Positions 8,485 through 20,100 of a DNA stretch of 64,000 nucleotides are shown here, piece after piece. The stretch lies in contig NZ_SZVW01000018.1 of assembly GCF_007655005.1 (NCBI RefSeq), forward strand, positions 1 through 64,000, in the 5' to 3' direction. The notes below the pieces were generated by a model. It did not search any database. It was not told the DNA's origin and saw only the letters and a program-made list of their open reading frames with translations. Source of the DNA: Streptomyces tibetensis. GTDB lineage: Bacteria > Actinomycetota > Actinomycetes > Streptomycetales > Streptomycetaceae. Every line of letters starts with the position of its first letter. The first letter of the stretch is position 1. The translations under genes were made by a program, and so were the position numbers.

Positions 8485-10338
8485 TCAGCCCAGTTTCGAC
8501 ACGTCCCGCACCGCGCCCTTGTCCGCGCTGGTCGCCATCGCCGCGTAGGCGCGCAGCGCCGCCGAGACCTTGCGGTCGCGGTTCTTCGGGGCGTACACGC
8601 CGTTCAGGGCCTGCTCGCGGCGGGTCAGTTCGGCGTCGTCCACCAGGAGTTCGATGGAGCGGTTCGGGATGTCGATGCGGATCCGGTCGCCGTCCTCGAC
8701 CAGGGCGATGGTGCCGCCCGCGGCCGCCTCGGGCGAGGCGTGGCCGATGGAGAGGCCGGAGGTGCCGCCGGAGAAGCGTCCGTCCGTGACGAGCGCGCAG
8801 GTCTTGCCGAGGCCGCGGCCCTTCAGGTACGAGGTCGGGTAGAGCATCTCCTGCATGCCGGGGCCGCCCTTGGGGCCCTCGTAGCGGATGACGACGACGT
8901 CGCCGTCCTTGACCTGCTGGGTGAGGATCTTCTGGACGGCCTCCTCCTGCGACTCGCAGACGACCGCCGGGCCCTCGAAGGTCCAGATGGACTCGTCGAC
9001 GCCGGCCGTCTTCACGACGCAGCCGTCGACCGCCAGGTTGCCCTTGAGGACCGCGAGGCCGCCGTCCTTGGAGTAGGCGTGCTCGGCGGAGCGGATGCAG
9101 CCGCCCTCGGCGTCCTCGTCCAGCGCCTCCCAGCGCTCGGACTGGGAGAAGGCCTCGGCGGAGCGGACGCACCCGGGGGCCGCGTGCCACAGTTCCACGG
9201 CCTTCGGGGACGGGGAGCCGCCGCGGACGTCCCAGGTCTTGAGCCAGTCTCCGAGCGAGGGGCTGTGGACCGAGTGCACGTCCTCGTTGAGCAGGCCCGC
9301 GCGGTGCAGCTCGCCGAGCAGGGCGGGGATGCCGCCCGCGCGGTGCACGTCCTCCATGTAGTACGTGCGGTTCTTCGCCACGTTCGGGGCGACCTTGGCG
9401 AGGCACGGCACGCGGCGCGAGACCGCGTTGATCTCGTCCAGGCCGAAGGGGACGCCCGCCTCCTGGGCGGCGGCCAGCAGATGCAGGATCGTGTTGGTGG
9501 AGCCGCCCATGGCGATGTCGAGGGCCATGGCGTTCTCGAAGGCCGCGAAGGACGCCACGCTGCGGGGCAGGACCGTCTCGTCGTCCTGCTCGTAGTAGCG
9601 GCGGGTGATGTCCATGACCGTGTTCGCCGCGTCGACGTACAGCTGCTTGCGGGCCGTGTGGGTGGCGAGGACCGAGCCGTTGCCCGGGAGGGACAGGCCG
9701 ATGGCCTCGGTCAGGCAGTTCATCGAGTTGGCGGTGAACATGCCGGAACAGGAGCCGCAGGTCGGACAGGCGTTCTCCTCGATGCGGAGGATGTCCTCGT
9801 CCGAGATCTTGTCGTTCACGGCGTCGGAGATCGCGTCGACCAGGTCGAGGGTGCGGACCGTGCCGTCGACGAGCGTGGCGCGACCGGACTCCATGGGGCC
9901 GCCGGAGACGAAGACCGTCGGGATGTTCAGCCGCAGGGCGGCGTTCAGCATGCCCGGGGTGATCTTGTCGCAGTTGGAGATGCAGATCAGGGCGTCGGCG
10001 CAGTGCGCCTCGACCATGTACTCCACGCTGTCCGCGATCAGGTCGCGGGAGGGCAGGGAGTAGAGCATGCCGCCGTGGCCCATGGCGATGCCGTCGTCGA
10101 CGGCGATGGTGTTGAACTCGCGCGGGATGCCGCCGGCGGCGACGACCGCCTCGCTGACGATCCGGCCGACCGGTGCCAGGTGCGTGTGCCCGGGCACGAA
10201 CTCGGTGAAGCTGTTGGCGACCGCGATGATCGGCTTGCGGCCGATGTCCCCGCCCGGTACACCGGAGGCGCGCATAAGGGCGCGGGCGCCCGCCATGTTG
10301 CGGCCGTGGGTGACTGTGCGGGACCTCAGCTCGGGCAT
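8485..10338 (-). CDS. ilvD: dihydroxy-acid dehydratase
   Basis: Dehydrates dihydroxy-isovalerate and its methyl homologue to the 2-keto acids of valine and isoleucine synthesis; an Fe-S enzyme. 617 aa, typical of the long IlvD form. Signatures seen: CISNCDKITPGM, CPTCGSCSGMFTANSMN with the cluster cysteines, GGSTNTILH and GRFSGGTSGLSIGHASPEA. The ATG at 10338 has GAAGGAG upstream, so the six extra upstream residues of the open frame are rejected. About 140 nt separate it from the TetR gene; I see no T-box or attenuator there. Confidence 0.97.
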   Translation of the reverse strand: MPELRSRTVTHGRNMAGARALMRASGVPGGDIGRKPIIAVANSFTEFVPGHTHLAPVGRIVSEAVVAAGGIPREFNTIAVDDGIAMGHGGMLYSLPSRDLIADSVEYMVEAHCADALICISNCDKITPGMLNAALRLNIPTVFVSGGPMESGRATLVDGTVRTLDLVDAISDAVNDKISDEDILRIEENACPTCGSCSGMFTANSMNCLTEAIGLSLPGNGSVLATHTARKQLYVDAANTVMDITRRYYEQDDETVLPRSVASFAAFENAMALDIAMGGSTNTILHLLAAAQEAGVPFGLDEINAVSRRVPCLAKVAPNVAKNRTYYMEDVHRAGGIPALLGELHRAGLLNEDVHSVHSPSLGDWLKTWDVRGGSPSPKAVELWHAAPGCVRSAEAFSQSERWEALDEDAEGGCIRSAEHAYSKDGGLAVLKGNLAVDGCVVKTAGVDESIWTFEGPAVVCESQEEAVQKILTQQVKDGDVVVIRYEGPKGGPGMQEMLYPTSYLKGRGLGKTCALVTDGRFSGGTSGLSIGHASPEAAAGGTIALVEDGDRIRIDIPNRSIELLVDDAELTRREQALNGVYAPKNRDRKVSAALRAYAAMATSADKGAVRDVSKLG

Positions 10339-10477
10339 CGTCGCTCGCTCCTTCAAAGACGGCGTCAGAGAGTTCGGAGATTTCTGACTGCTACCGAGCG
10401 TACGCCGGTCATCCAGTGGGCGGGACGGAGTGTCCGGAATGCGGGATGCCCGTCTCGGACGACGGCGCCCTCGGGCC

Positions 10478-11110
10478 TTACGGATCGGTCAGGTGTCCCT
10501 GTACGACCGGGGCCAGCCGCGCGATGACCTGCTCCGGATCCGCCGAGGCCAGCGGCTCGATCTTGAGGACGTACCGCATGATCGCGGTGCCCACGAGCTG
10601 GGCGGCGGCGAGCTCGGCGCGCAGCTCGGCATCCGGCAGGTCCAGCCGTACGGCGATGCGGCGCAGCACCTGGGTGGCGACGATCCGCCGGAAGACGGCG
10701 GCCGCGGTGTCGTTGGTGAGGGCGGAGCGGACGATGGCGAGCAGCGGCGCGCGGGTCGCCGGGTTCTCCCAGACGCCGAAGAAGAAGCGGGCCAGCCGCT
10801 CCCCCACCCCGTCGAGCGGGCCTTCCTCGATGGCCTTCGGGGCCTGCAGGGCGGGTCCGAAGGACTGGGTGATCGCCGCCTCGAAGACCTGCTCCTTCGT
10901 GCCGAAGTAGTGGTGCACGAGGGCGGAGTCGACCCCGGCGGACTTGGCGATGCCGCGCACGGACGTCTTCTCGTAGCCGCGCTCGGAGAACTCGTCGCGG
11001 GCGGCGGTCAGGATGCGGTCGCGGGTGTCCGCCGACTCCGTGCGCGGGGGGCGGCCGCGGCGGCGCGCGGTGGTGCCGGACGCGCTGCCTGCCGGGGGCC
11101 GGCCGGTCAT
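10478..11110 (-). CDS. TetR-family transcriptional regulator
   Basis: 210 aa. The N-terminal helix-turn-helix is in residues about 25-75 (ILTAARDEFSERGYEKTSVRGIAKSAGV then HHYFGTKE), preceded by a basic Arg-rich arm (ARRRGRPPR). The rest is a helical ligand and dimer domain. Its ATG overlaps the stop of the upstream isomerase gene by four bases (ATGA), so the two are one transcription unit and the regulator probably responds to a compound that the isomerase-like enzyme handles. That is inference. Confidence 0.9.
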   Translation of the reverse strand: MTGRPPAGSASGTTARRRGRPPRTESADTRDRILTAARDEFSERGYEKTSVRGIAKSAGVDSALVHHYFGTKEQVFEAAITQSFGPALQAPKAIEEGPLDGVGERLARFFFGVWENPATRAPLLAIVRSALTNDTAAAVFRRIVATQVLRRIAVRLDLPDAELRAELAAAQLVGTAIMRYVLKIEPLASADPEQVIARLAPVVQGHLTDP

Positions 11111-14100
11111 CGCCGCGGCACCTTCACCGCCGAGGCCAGGTGCAGGCGGGTGAAGGCCAGGGCCTCCGCCAGGTCGGCCTCGCGCTCCGCGCTCGACATC
11201 GCGCGGCGGGTGTTGACCTCGATGACGACGTGCCCGTCGAAGCCGGTCAGGGCGAGCCGCTCCAGCACCTCGGCGCACGGCTGGGTGCCGCGTCCGGGCA
11301 CCAGGTGCTCGTCCTTGGCCGAGCCCCGCCCGTCGGCGAGGTGGACGTGGCCGAGCCGGTCCCCCATGCGGTCGACCATGTCGAGGGCGTCGGAGCGGGC
11401 CGTCGCGGTGTGGCTGAGGTCGATCGTGAAGTGCCGGTAGTCGTCCTTCGTGACGTCCCAGTCGGGGGCGTACGCGAGCATCTCGCGGTCGCGGTAGCGC
11501 CAGGGGTACATGTTCTCGACGGCGAACCGTACGTCCGTCTCGTTCGCCATGCGCCAGATGCCGGTGACGAAGTCCCGGGCGTACTGGCGCTGCCAGCGGA
11601 ACGGGGGGTGGACGACGACCGTGCTCGCGTCGAGCTTCTCGGCCGCCGCACGGGCCCGCTGGAGCTTGGTCCACGGGTCGGTGGACCAGACGCGCTGCGT
11701 GATGAGCAGGCAGGGGGCGTGCACGGCCAGGACCGGGATCTGGTGGTAGTCGCTGAGTCTGCGCAGGGCCTCGATGTCCTGGCTGACCGGGTCGGTCCAG
11801 ACCATGACCTCGACTCCGTCGTAGCCGAGGCGCGCGGCGATCTCGAAGGCCGTGGCCGTCGACTCCGGGTAGACCGAGGCCGTCGACAGGGCGACCTTCG
11901 CGTCCGGGATCTTCACGGCTGGCTCTGCCATGCAGGACAGATTACGGGGTGTGGTCGGGGTGAGGTGGGGGGCCTCTTGGCCGTTGTGGTGTTTGCCATA
12001 GCGTTCGGCCCCCCGTTACCTGCCCTGTTCGGACTCCATGTGATCCAGGCGACGCAGGATCACGCCCTCCCGCAGCGCCCAGGGGCATATGTCCACGCGC
12101 TCCACGCCGAAGAGGTCCAGCGCGGCCTCGGCCACCAGGGCGCCCGCCAGGAGCTGCCCGGCCCTGCCCTCCGAGACGCCCGGCAGCTCCGCGCGCTCCC
12201 GCTCCGTCATGGCGGCCAGCCGCGGGACCCAGCCCTCCAGGGACTCCCGCTTGAGCTCGCGCTGGACGTAGAGGCCCTCGGCGGAGCGGGCCGCGCCGGC
12301 GATGCGGGCCAGCTGCTTGAAGGTCTTGGAGGTGGCGACGACGTGGTCGGGCGTGCCGAAGCGGCTGAACTCGCCGACGGTGCGGGCGATCTCGGTGCGG
12401 ACATGGCGGCGCAGGGAGCGGACGTCCTCCGGGTCGGGCGGATCACCGGGCAGCCAGCCGGCGGTGAGGCGGCCGGCGCCCAGCGGCAGTGAGGCGGCCG
12501 CGTCGGGCTCCTCGTCGATGCCGTAGGCGACCTCCAGGGAGCCGCCGCCGATGTCGAGGACCAGCAGTTTCCCGGCCGACCAGCCGAACCAGCGGCGGGC
12601 GGCGAGGAAGGTCAGCCGGGCCTCCTCGGAGCCGGTGAGGACCTGCAGCTCGACGCCGGTCTCGGTGCGCACGCGTGCGAGGACGTCGTCGGCGTTGCGG
12701 GCCTCCCGTACGGCGGAGGTCGCGAACGGCAGGACCTCTTCGACGCCCTTGTCCTCGGCGGCCTGGAGCGCCTCCTTGATCACCGAGATCAGCCGGTCGA
12801 CGCCTTGGGGGCCGATCGCGCCGTCGTCGTCGAGGAGCTGGGCGAGGCGCAGTTCCGCCTTGTGCGAGTGCGCGGGGAGCGGGCACGCGCCGGGGTGCGC
12901 GTCCACCACGAGCAGATGCACCGTGTTCGATCCCACGTCGAGGACACCGAGTCTCATGTACGGCACGCTACTGCCCGCGAGGCCGTCCGCCGTCCTCGGC
13001 GGGGGTACAAGGCCCGTGGCGGGGCCCGTACCCTGGACACGTGCCAAAGACGAAAAAGGCGAAGCGCGACAAATCACCTGCTGTCGTGGACTCCGACGAG
13101 AAGGGCCTCGACTTCGCTCGCGCGTGGGTGGAGTTTCCTGATCCGGCGGACGACGAGCAGGTCTTCCGCTGCGATCTGACATGGCTGACCTCTCGCTGGA
13201 ACTGCATCTTCGGCAGCGGCTGCCAGGGCATCCAGGCGGGCCGCGCGGACGACGGGTGCTGCACGTTGGGTGCCCACTTCTCCGACGAGGACGACGAGAA
13301 GCGCGTCGCCGAGCATGTGGCCAGGCTCACGCCGGACATCTGGCAGCACCACGCCGAGGGCACGCGGGGCGGCTGGGTCTCCGAGGACGAGGACGGCGAG
13401 CGCCAGACGCGGCCCTTCCAGGGCTCGTGCATCTTCCAGAACCGGCCCGGCTTCGAGGGCGGCATGGGCTGCTCGCTGCACATCCTCGCCCTGAAGGAGG
13501 GCCGCGAGCCGCTGGAGACCAAGCCGGACGTGTGCTGGCAGCTGCCGGTGCGGCGGACGTACGAGTGGATCGACCGGCCCGACGACACGCGTGTGCTGCA
13601 GGTGTCGATCGGTGAGTACGACCGGCGCGGCTGGGGTCCGGGCGGCCACGACCTGCACTGGTGGTGCACGTCGGCGACCTCGGCGCACGGCGCGGGCGAT
13701 CCCGTCTACGTCTCCTACCGGCCCGAGCTGATCGAGCTGATGGGCAAGGCCGGATACGACCGGCTGGTCGAGCTGTGCGAGGAGCGGCTGGCCTCGCAGC
13801 TGCCGCTGCTGGCACCGCATCCCGCGGATCCCGCGCATCCGGCCGGCCCAGGGGCCTGAGGGGCCGGCTATGACGTGACCGGGCTCGGGTCGCCGCTGTC
13901 CGAGGGCGGTGGCGTGGAGCCCTCCGGGTCGGTGGGGTCCGGGTCCGTCGGCGTGGGTGTGGGGTCCGGGTCGGCCGACGGGGGCGGGGTGGTCGGCGTC
14001 GGGTCGGGGTCCGGGGCGGAGGTCGTGGGCGTCGGGTCGGGGTGGGTCGGCACCGGGTCGCCCGGGTCGCTGGGGCGGGGGTCCGGGCCGGAGGGGGTGG

Positions 14101-17100
14101 GCGCGGTGCCGTAGCCCTCGATGTGGACGACGGCGCCCCCCGGTGCCACCGCCACCTGCGCGTGCCAGGGGCCGGCGGGCTCCCGCAGATGGTCGACGTA
14201 CACCTTGATCGTCACCGATTCGCCGGGCTGGAGCGTTCCCGAGGACTGGCTGAGGTAGAGCCAGGGGGCGCCGGTGGACGCCGACCAGCGGACGGGGGCC
14301 GGACCGGCGGCGGTCAGGGTGACGAGGGTGGTGTCGCCGCTGTTGTCGGCGGTGACCTCCAGCGCGCTCGTGCGGCCCGCGCCGGCGACGCCGATGACCT
14401 CCACGGAGACGTCGGCCTTGCCGTCCTTGCCGAAGCGGGGGCCGGGGCGGGTGCTCGCGTTGCCCGTGTTCTCGTAGCCGCCGCCCGCCATCTCGCCGTC
14501 CAGGCCGAACGAGTCGTCCACCTCGAGCGCGGAGGCCGAGCGGCCGTCCTGGCCCTCAGCGATCGGGGTGCCCCGATAGGCGGCCCACAGGGCCAGCACG
14601 GGGGCGGCCACGACGGTGGCGACGACGGTCGTGGTGACGGCACGCGCGCGGAGGCGGTCGCGCCGGGCGGCGTGGTCCTTGGGATCCATCGGGAAGCCCC
14701 GCCGGTCGAAGCGGGGAGCCGCGTGCCGCGTGCGCGGCTGGTGCGCCATGGCGATGTGCACGGCCGCGCGGGGCGCCGGCAGGACGGGCAGTTCGGCGGG
14801 CGTGACGCTGGTGCCGGGCCAGCGGCCGGGGATGGCGCGCTCGGCGGTGCGGCGGCAGCGCGGGCAGTCGTCGACGTGCCGTACGAGTTCGCGGCGCAGG
14901 GCCGTGCCGAGCACGAGCCGGTCGTCGCCGACCAGGTGCGCGACGCTCGGGCACGCCCCGGTCTCGACCACGGCGAGGGCCGCACGCGTGCGTTCCACCT
15001 CGCACGCGGCGGAGGCGAGCAGATCGCGGGCGGCGGCCAGGTCCATGCCGAGGACGGCGGCGACCTCGTGGGCGGCGAGGTGGTGGCGCACGGCCAGTTC
15101 GAGCGCCTCGCGCTGCTCCGGGGTGGTGCCCGCGGCCTCCGGCCAGGCCAGCAGGCCCAGTTCGCGACGGCGCCGCTCCTGGACCTCCTCGGAGGCGGCC
15201 GGGGCGGCCGGACGGTCGGCGCGCTGCCGGTCGGCGCGGCCCGCCGCGTGGCTGCTCAGACGTTTCTGCTTGGCCTCGGCCAGCTTGCGCAGGCACGCCC
15301 AGCGGGCCAGCGCGTACAGCCAGGCCCTGCGGTCCGCGGGTGCCTCGGGGGCCTGCCGGCCGCGGCGTTCGGCGAGTGCGAGGACGTCGCCCAGGGCGGT
15401 GGTCGCGGCCTCATGGTCGCACAGCACCGACAGGCAGTAGGTGAACAGACCGTCCAGGTACGGCTCGTAGCGCGCGGGCGGCCGCTGCGCCAGCGTGCGC
15501 GCCGCTCCGCGGTCGCGCGCTTCCCGGTGCGCCCGATGTGCGCCGGCCGTGCGGGTCGAGCGGGTCGAGATCTCCGGAGTACTGCTCATCATTCGGCGAC
15601 CGTAGGGGGCCGGGAGTGGCACCTTCCGGCGGCTTGAGCACTTTTAATCCGTACGGGTGAAACGATCCCTCAATCGGGGACATGAACCGGTTGTTCCGCC
15701 GCTGGCGCGGGGTGGCGAACCCCTGGCGCGCAGCCGGCCGCCGTCGGCCGGTCCCCGCGCTGTCAGTGCCTGCGACTACGGTTCCGTGCATGGCTGCCCG
15801 TACGAAGACCACCAAGGACCGCCCGTCCTACCGCTGCACGGAGTGCGGCTGGCAGACGGCGAAGTGGCTCGGCCGCTGCCCCGAGTGCCAGGCCTGGGGG
15901 ACGGTCGAGGAGTACGGCGCGCCCGCGGTGCGTACGACGGCACCCGGCCGGGTCACCACCTCCGCCCTGCCCATCGGCCAGGTGGACGGACGGCAGGCCA
16001 CCGCCCGCCCCACGGGTGTGCCCGAGCTGGACCGCGTGCTCGGCGGCGGGCTGGTGCCCGGCGCGGTGGTGCTGGTCGCGGGCGAGCCGGGGGTCGGCAA
16101 GTCCACGCTGCTGCTCGACGTCGCGGCCAAGTCCGCGAGCGACGAGCACCGCACGCTCTACGTCACGGGCGAGGAGTCGGCGAGCCAGGTCCGGTTGCGG
16201 GCCGACCGCATCGGCGCCATCGACGACCACCTGTACTTGGCGGCAGAGACGGACCTGGCGGCGGTGCTGGGCCACTTGGACGCGGTGAAACCGTCGCTGC
16301 TGATCATGGACTCGGTGCAGACGGTGGCCTCGCCCGAGATCGACGGCGCGCCCGGTGGCATGGCCCAGGTGCGGGAGGTCGCGGGCGCCCTCATCCGGGC
16401 CTCGAAGGAACGCGGCATGTCCACGCTGCTGGTGGGCCACGTCACCAAGGACGGCGCGATCGCGGGCCCACGCCTGCTGGAGCACCTCGTGGACGTCGTC
16501 CTGTCCTTCGAGGGTGACCGGCACGCCCGCCTGCGTCTGGTGCGCGGCGTCAAGAACCGCTACGGCACCACCGACGAGGTCGGCTGCTTCGAGCTGCACG
16601 ACGAGGGCATCACGGGCCTCGCCGACCCGAGCGGGCTCTTCCTGACCCGCCGGGCCGAACCCGTCCCGGGCACCTGCCTGACCGTCACCCTGGAGGGCCG
16701 CCGCCCGCTGGTCGCCGAGGTCCAGGCGCTCACGGTCGACTCGCAGATCCCCTCCCCGCGCCGCACCACCTCGGGCCTGGAGACCTCCCGCGTCTCGATG
16801 ATGCTCGCGGTGCTGGAACAGCGCGGGCGGATCAGCGCCTTGGGCAAAAGGGACATCTACTCCGCGACGGTCGGCGGGGTGAAGCTCTCCGAGCCGGCCG
16901 CGGACCTGGCCGTCGCCCTCGCCCTGGCGAGCGCCGCGAGTGACACACCTCTCCCCAAGAACCTCGTCGCGATCGGGGAAGTGGGCCTCGCGGGCGAGGT
17001 GAGGCGCGTCACTGGCGTGCAGCGCAGACTGGCGGAAGCCCACCGTCTGGGCTTCACACATGCCCTGGTACCAGCCGATCCGGGCAAGGTCCCGCCAGGC

Positions 17101-20100
17101 ATGAAGGTCCTGGAAGTCGCGGACATAGGGGACGCCCTGCGGGTCCTTCCGCGCTCCCGTCGCCGAGAGGCCCCACAGGACGAGGAGGGTCGCCGGTAGA
17201 CTTTGCCCTGGTCTCGCCCGTCCGTGCGAACCGAGCGCGCGACACGGGGGCGCCCAGAACCTGCGACCGGAGGAGTGCAGTGGCAGCCAACGACCGGGCA
17301 TCGGCTCCCGGAAAGTCCGGCGGGAGTGCCGGTACCGATGGCCTGATGCGTGCCTCTCTGAGCGCCGTGGCGCCCGGCACCGCCCTGCGTGACGGCCTGG
17401 AGCGGGTACTCCGCGGCAACACCGGCGGGCTCATCGTGCTCGGCTCCGACAAGACGGTCGAGGCGCTGTGCAGCGGCGGTTTCGTCCTGGACGTGGAGTT
17501 CACCGCGACCCGTCTGCGCGAGCTGTGCAAGCTGGACGGCGGCATCGTGCTGTCCTCGGATCTGTCGAAGATCCTGCGCGCCGGCGTGCAGCTGGTCCCG
17601 GACCCGACGATCCCCACGGAGGAGACGGGCACCCGGCACCGCACCGCGGACCGCGTCAGCAAGCAGGTCGGCTTCCCGGTGGTCTCCGTCTCCCAGTCGA
17701 TGCGGCTGATCGCCCTGTACGTCGACGGCCAGCGCCGCGTGCTGGAGGACTCGGCGGCGATCCTGTCCCGCGCCAACCAGGCCCTCGCCACCCTGGAGCG
17801 CTACAAGCTCCGCCTCGACGAGGTCGCGGGCACACTGTCGGCGCTGGAGATCGAGGACCTGGTGACCGTCCGGGACGTCTCGGCGGTCGCCCAGCGCCTG
17901 GAGATGGTCCGCCGCATCGCCACGGAGATCGCCGAGTACGTGGTGGAGCTGGGCACGGACGGCCGGCTGCTGGCCCTCCAGCTCGACGAGTTGATCGCGG
18001 GCGTGGAGCCCGAGCGCGAGCTGGTCGTGCGGGACTACGTCCCCGAGCCCACGGCCAAGCGCTCCCGCACGGTCGACGAGGCCCTAGCCGAACTCGACGC
18101 CCTGAGCCACGCCGAGCTTCTCGAACTGTCCACGGTGGCCCGGGCGTTGGGCTACACCGGCGCGCCCGAGACGCTGGACTCGGCGGTCTCCCCGCGCGGG
18201 TTCCGCCTGCTGGCCAAGGTGCCCCGGCTCCCCGGCGCGATCATCGACCGCCTGGTCGAGCACTTCGGCGGGCTGCAGAAGCTGCTCGCCGCGAGCGTCG
18301 ACGACCTGCAGACGGTGGACGGCGTGGGCGAGGCCCGGGCCCGCAGTGTCCGCGAGGGCCTGTCGCGCCTGGCGGAGTCGTCGATCCTGGAGCGGTACGT
18401 GTAGCGACGCGCGCGGGACACTGCGGCGAGACGGTCGAGGGCGGTACCCGGGAAGGGGTACCGCCCTCGTGCGTTCTCGACGATCGGCCGGACAGGGACC
18501 GCCGCTCGGGCCCTAGTCGGCCGAGAGCACGAACGACGTCTGCACCTTCGCGAAGCCCGGAGCCTTGGCTTCCACCAGGTACGTGCCCGCCCCGGCCGAG
18601 CCCGCGGGAGGCGTGGCGCACTGGGGAGCGCTCGGCTTGCGGTCCCACTTCACGGTGTAGGTGATACCGCTGCCGGCGGCGACCCGGTACAGCTGGTGCG
18701 CGGCGGCCTTGGGGCAGTCCTCGGAGGACCAGTAGTCGTCGTCGCTGCTCGCCGGGGCGATGGTGAACACCGCGTTCTTCGGCCCGAGATCGATCTTGCA
18801 GTCGCTGCCGGAGACGTTCCGTGCCGTCAGCAGGAACGTGGGCGTCTGCTCGGGGCCGTAGGTGTTGTCCCGGCTGCGCAGGCTGAACTTGACCGCGCTC
18901 GCGGTGCAGTCGGGGAGGGTGGAGCCGGACGGCAGAGTGTCGCCCGCGCCGACGCCGCCCGCGGTGACGCCGCTCCCTCCCGAGCCGCCGTCGCCGCCCG
19001 CCCCCTCGGAGCCGCCGGAGCCGGAACCGTCACCGGAGCCGGAGCCGTCTCCCGACCCGCTCCCCGAGCCGTCACCGGAGCCGTCGCCGGAGCCGGACGA
19101 CGAGCCGCCGGAGCCGCCACCGCCCGACTCGTCGCGTCCGCCGGGGGCTTGGCTGATGGCCGGACCCGAACTCGACGGCCCGGGCGTGATGGAAGGCGCG
19201 GGATTCTTGCCGTCGGCGCCGTTGTCACCGTCCTTGCCGCCCCCGCCGCCCATCATCACGATCCAGATGGTCAGCAGCGCCAACACGGCGACCACAGACA
19301 CCAGTACGACCCTCCGACGCCAGTAGATGGAGGAGGGAAGCGGCCCGACCGGATTGCGCAGAGATCCCACGGCCCAAACCTTACGAGAGATCGGCTCGTC
19401 AACCCGTCCCACCCGCCGCTCGGAGCGACAACTTTTCCGGATCATCATCCCGGAAGTCACGTTCCCACCCCCGTCTTTCGTCAGGTGTGCAGCATGACGA
19501 TCGCCGGGTGTGACGGAACAGGCCTTCCGATTACGGTCGGTGACCATGACCTTCGAGGACACGACGCTCTACCGCGACATCACCGACTTCGCCCACACCA
19601 CCCCGTCGTGGGTACAACACGGAGCCAGGACATGGACGGAGGCCGGACTGCTCGTGTTCGTCGCGCTGTTCGCCGCCGGCTGGTGGCGCGCTCGCCGCGA
19701 CAGTCCCCTCGCCTTCGCGAATGCGGTCCTGGCACCACTGGCCACTGCGGTGGGGTATGTGTGCAGTGAGGTCCTCAAGTCCGTTGTCACGGAGGAACGT
19801 CCGTGCCGGGCGGTGGCCGACGCGGCCGTGTCGCTGGCCGAATGCCCGCCGCACGGCGACTGGTCCTTCCCGTCCAACCACGCCACGATCGCGGGCGCTT
19901 CGGCGGTCGCCCTGGCCCTGGTCCGGCGCGCGCTGCTGTGGCTGACCGCCCCGCTCGCCCTTCTCATGGCCCTCTCCAGGGTCTTCGTCGGTGTGCACTA
20001 CCCGCACGACGTCATGGCGGGCCTCGGACTCGGCGCACTCGTCGCCCTCGCCGCCGTACGGCTGGGAGCCGAGCCGATGACGCGGCTGACCGGGGCACTG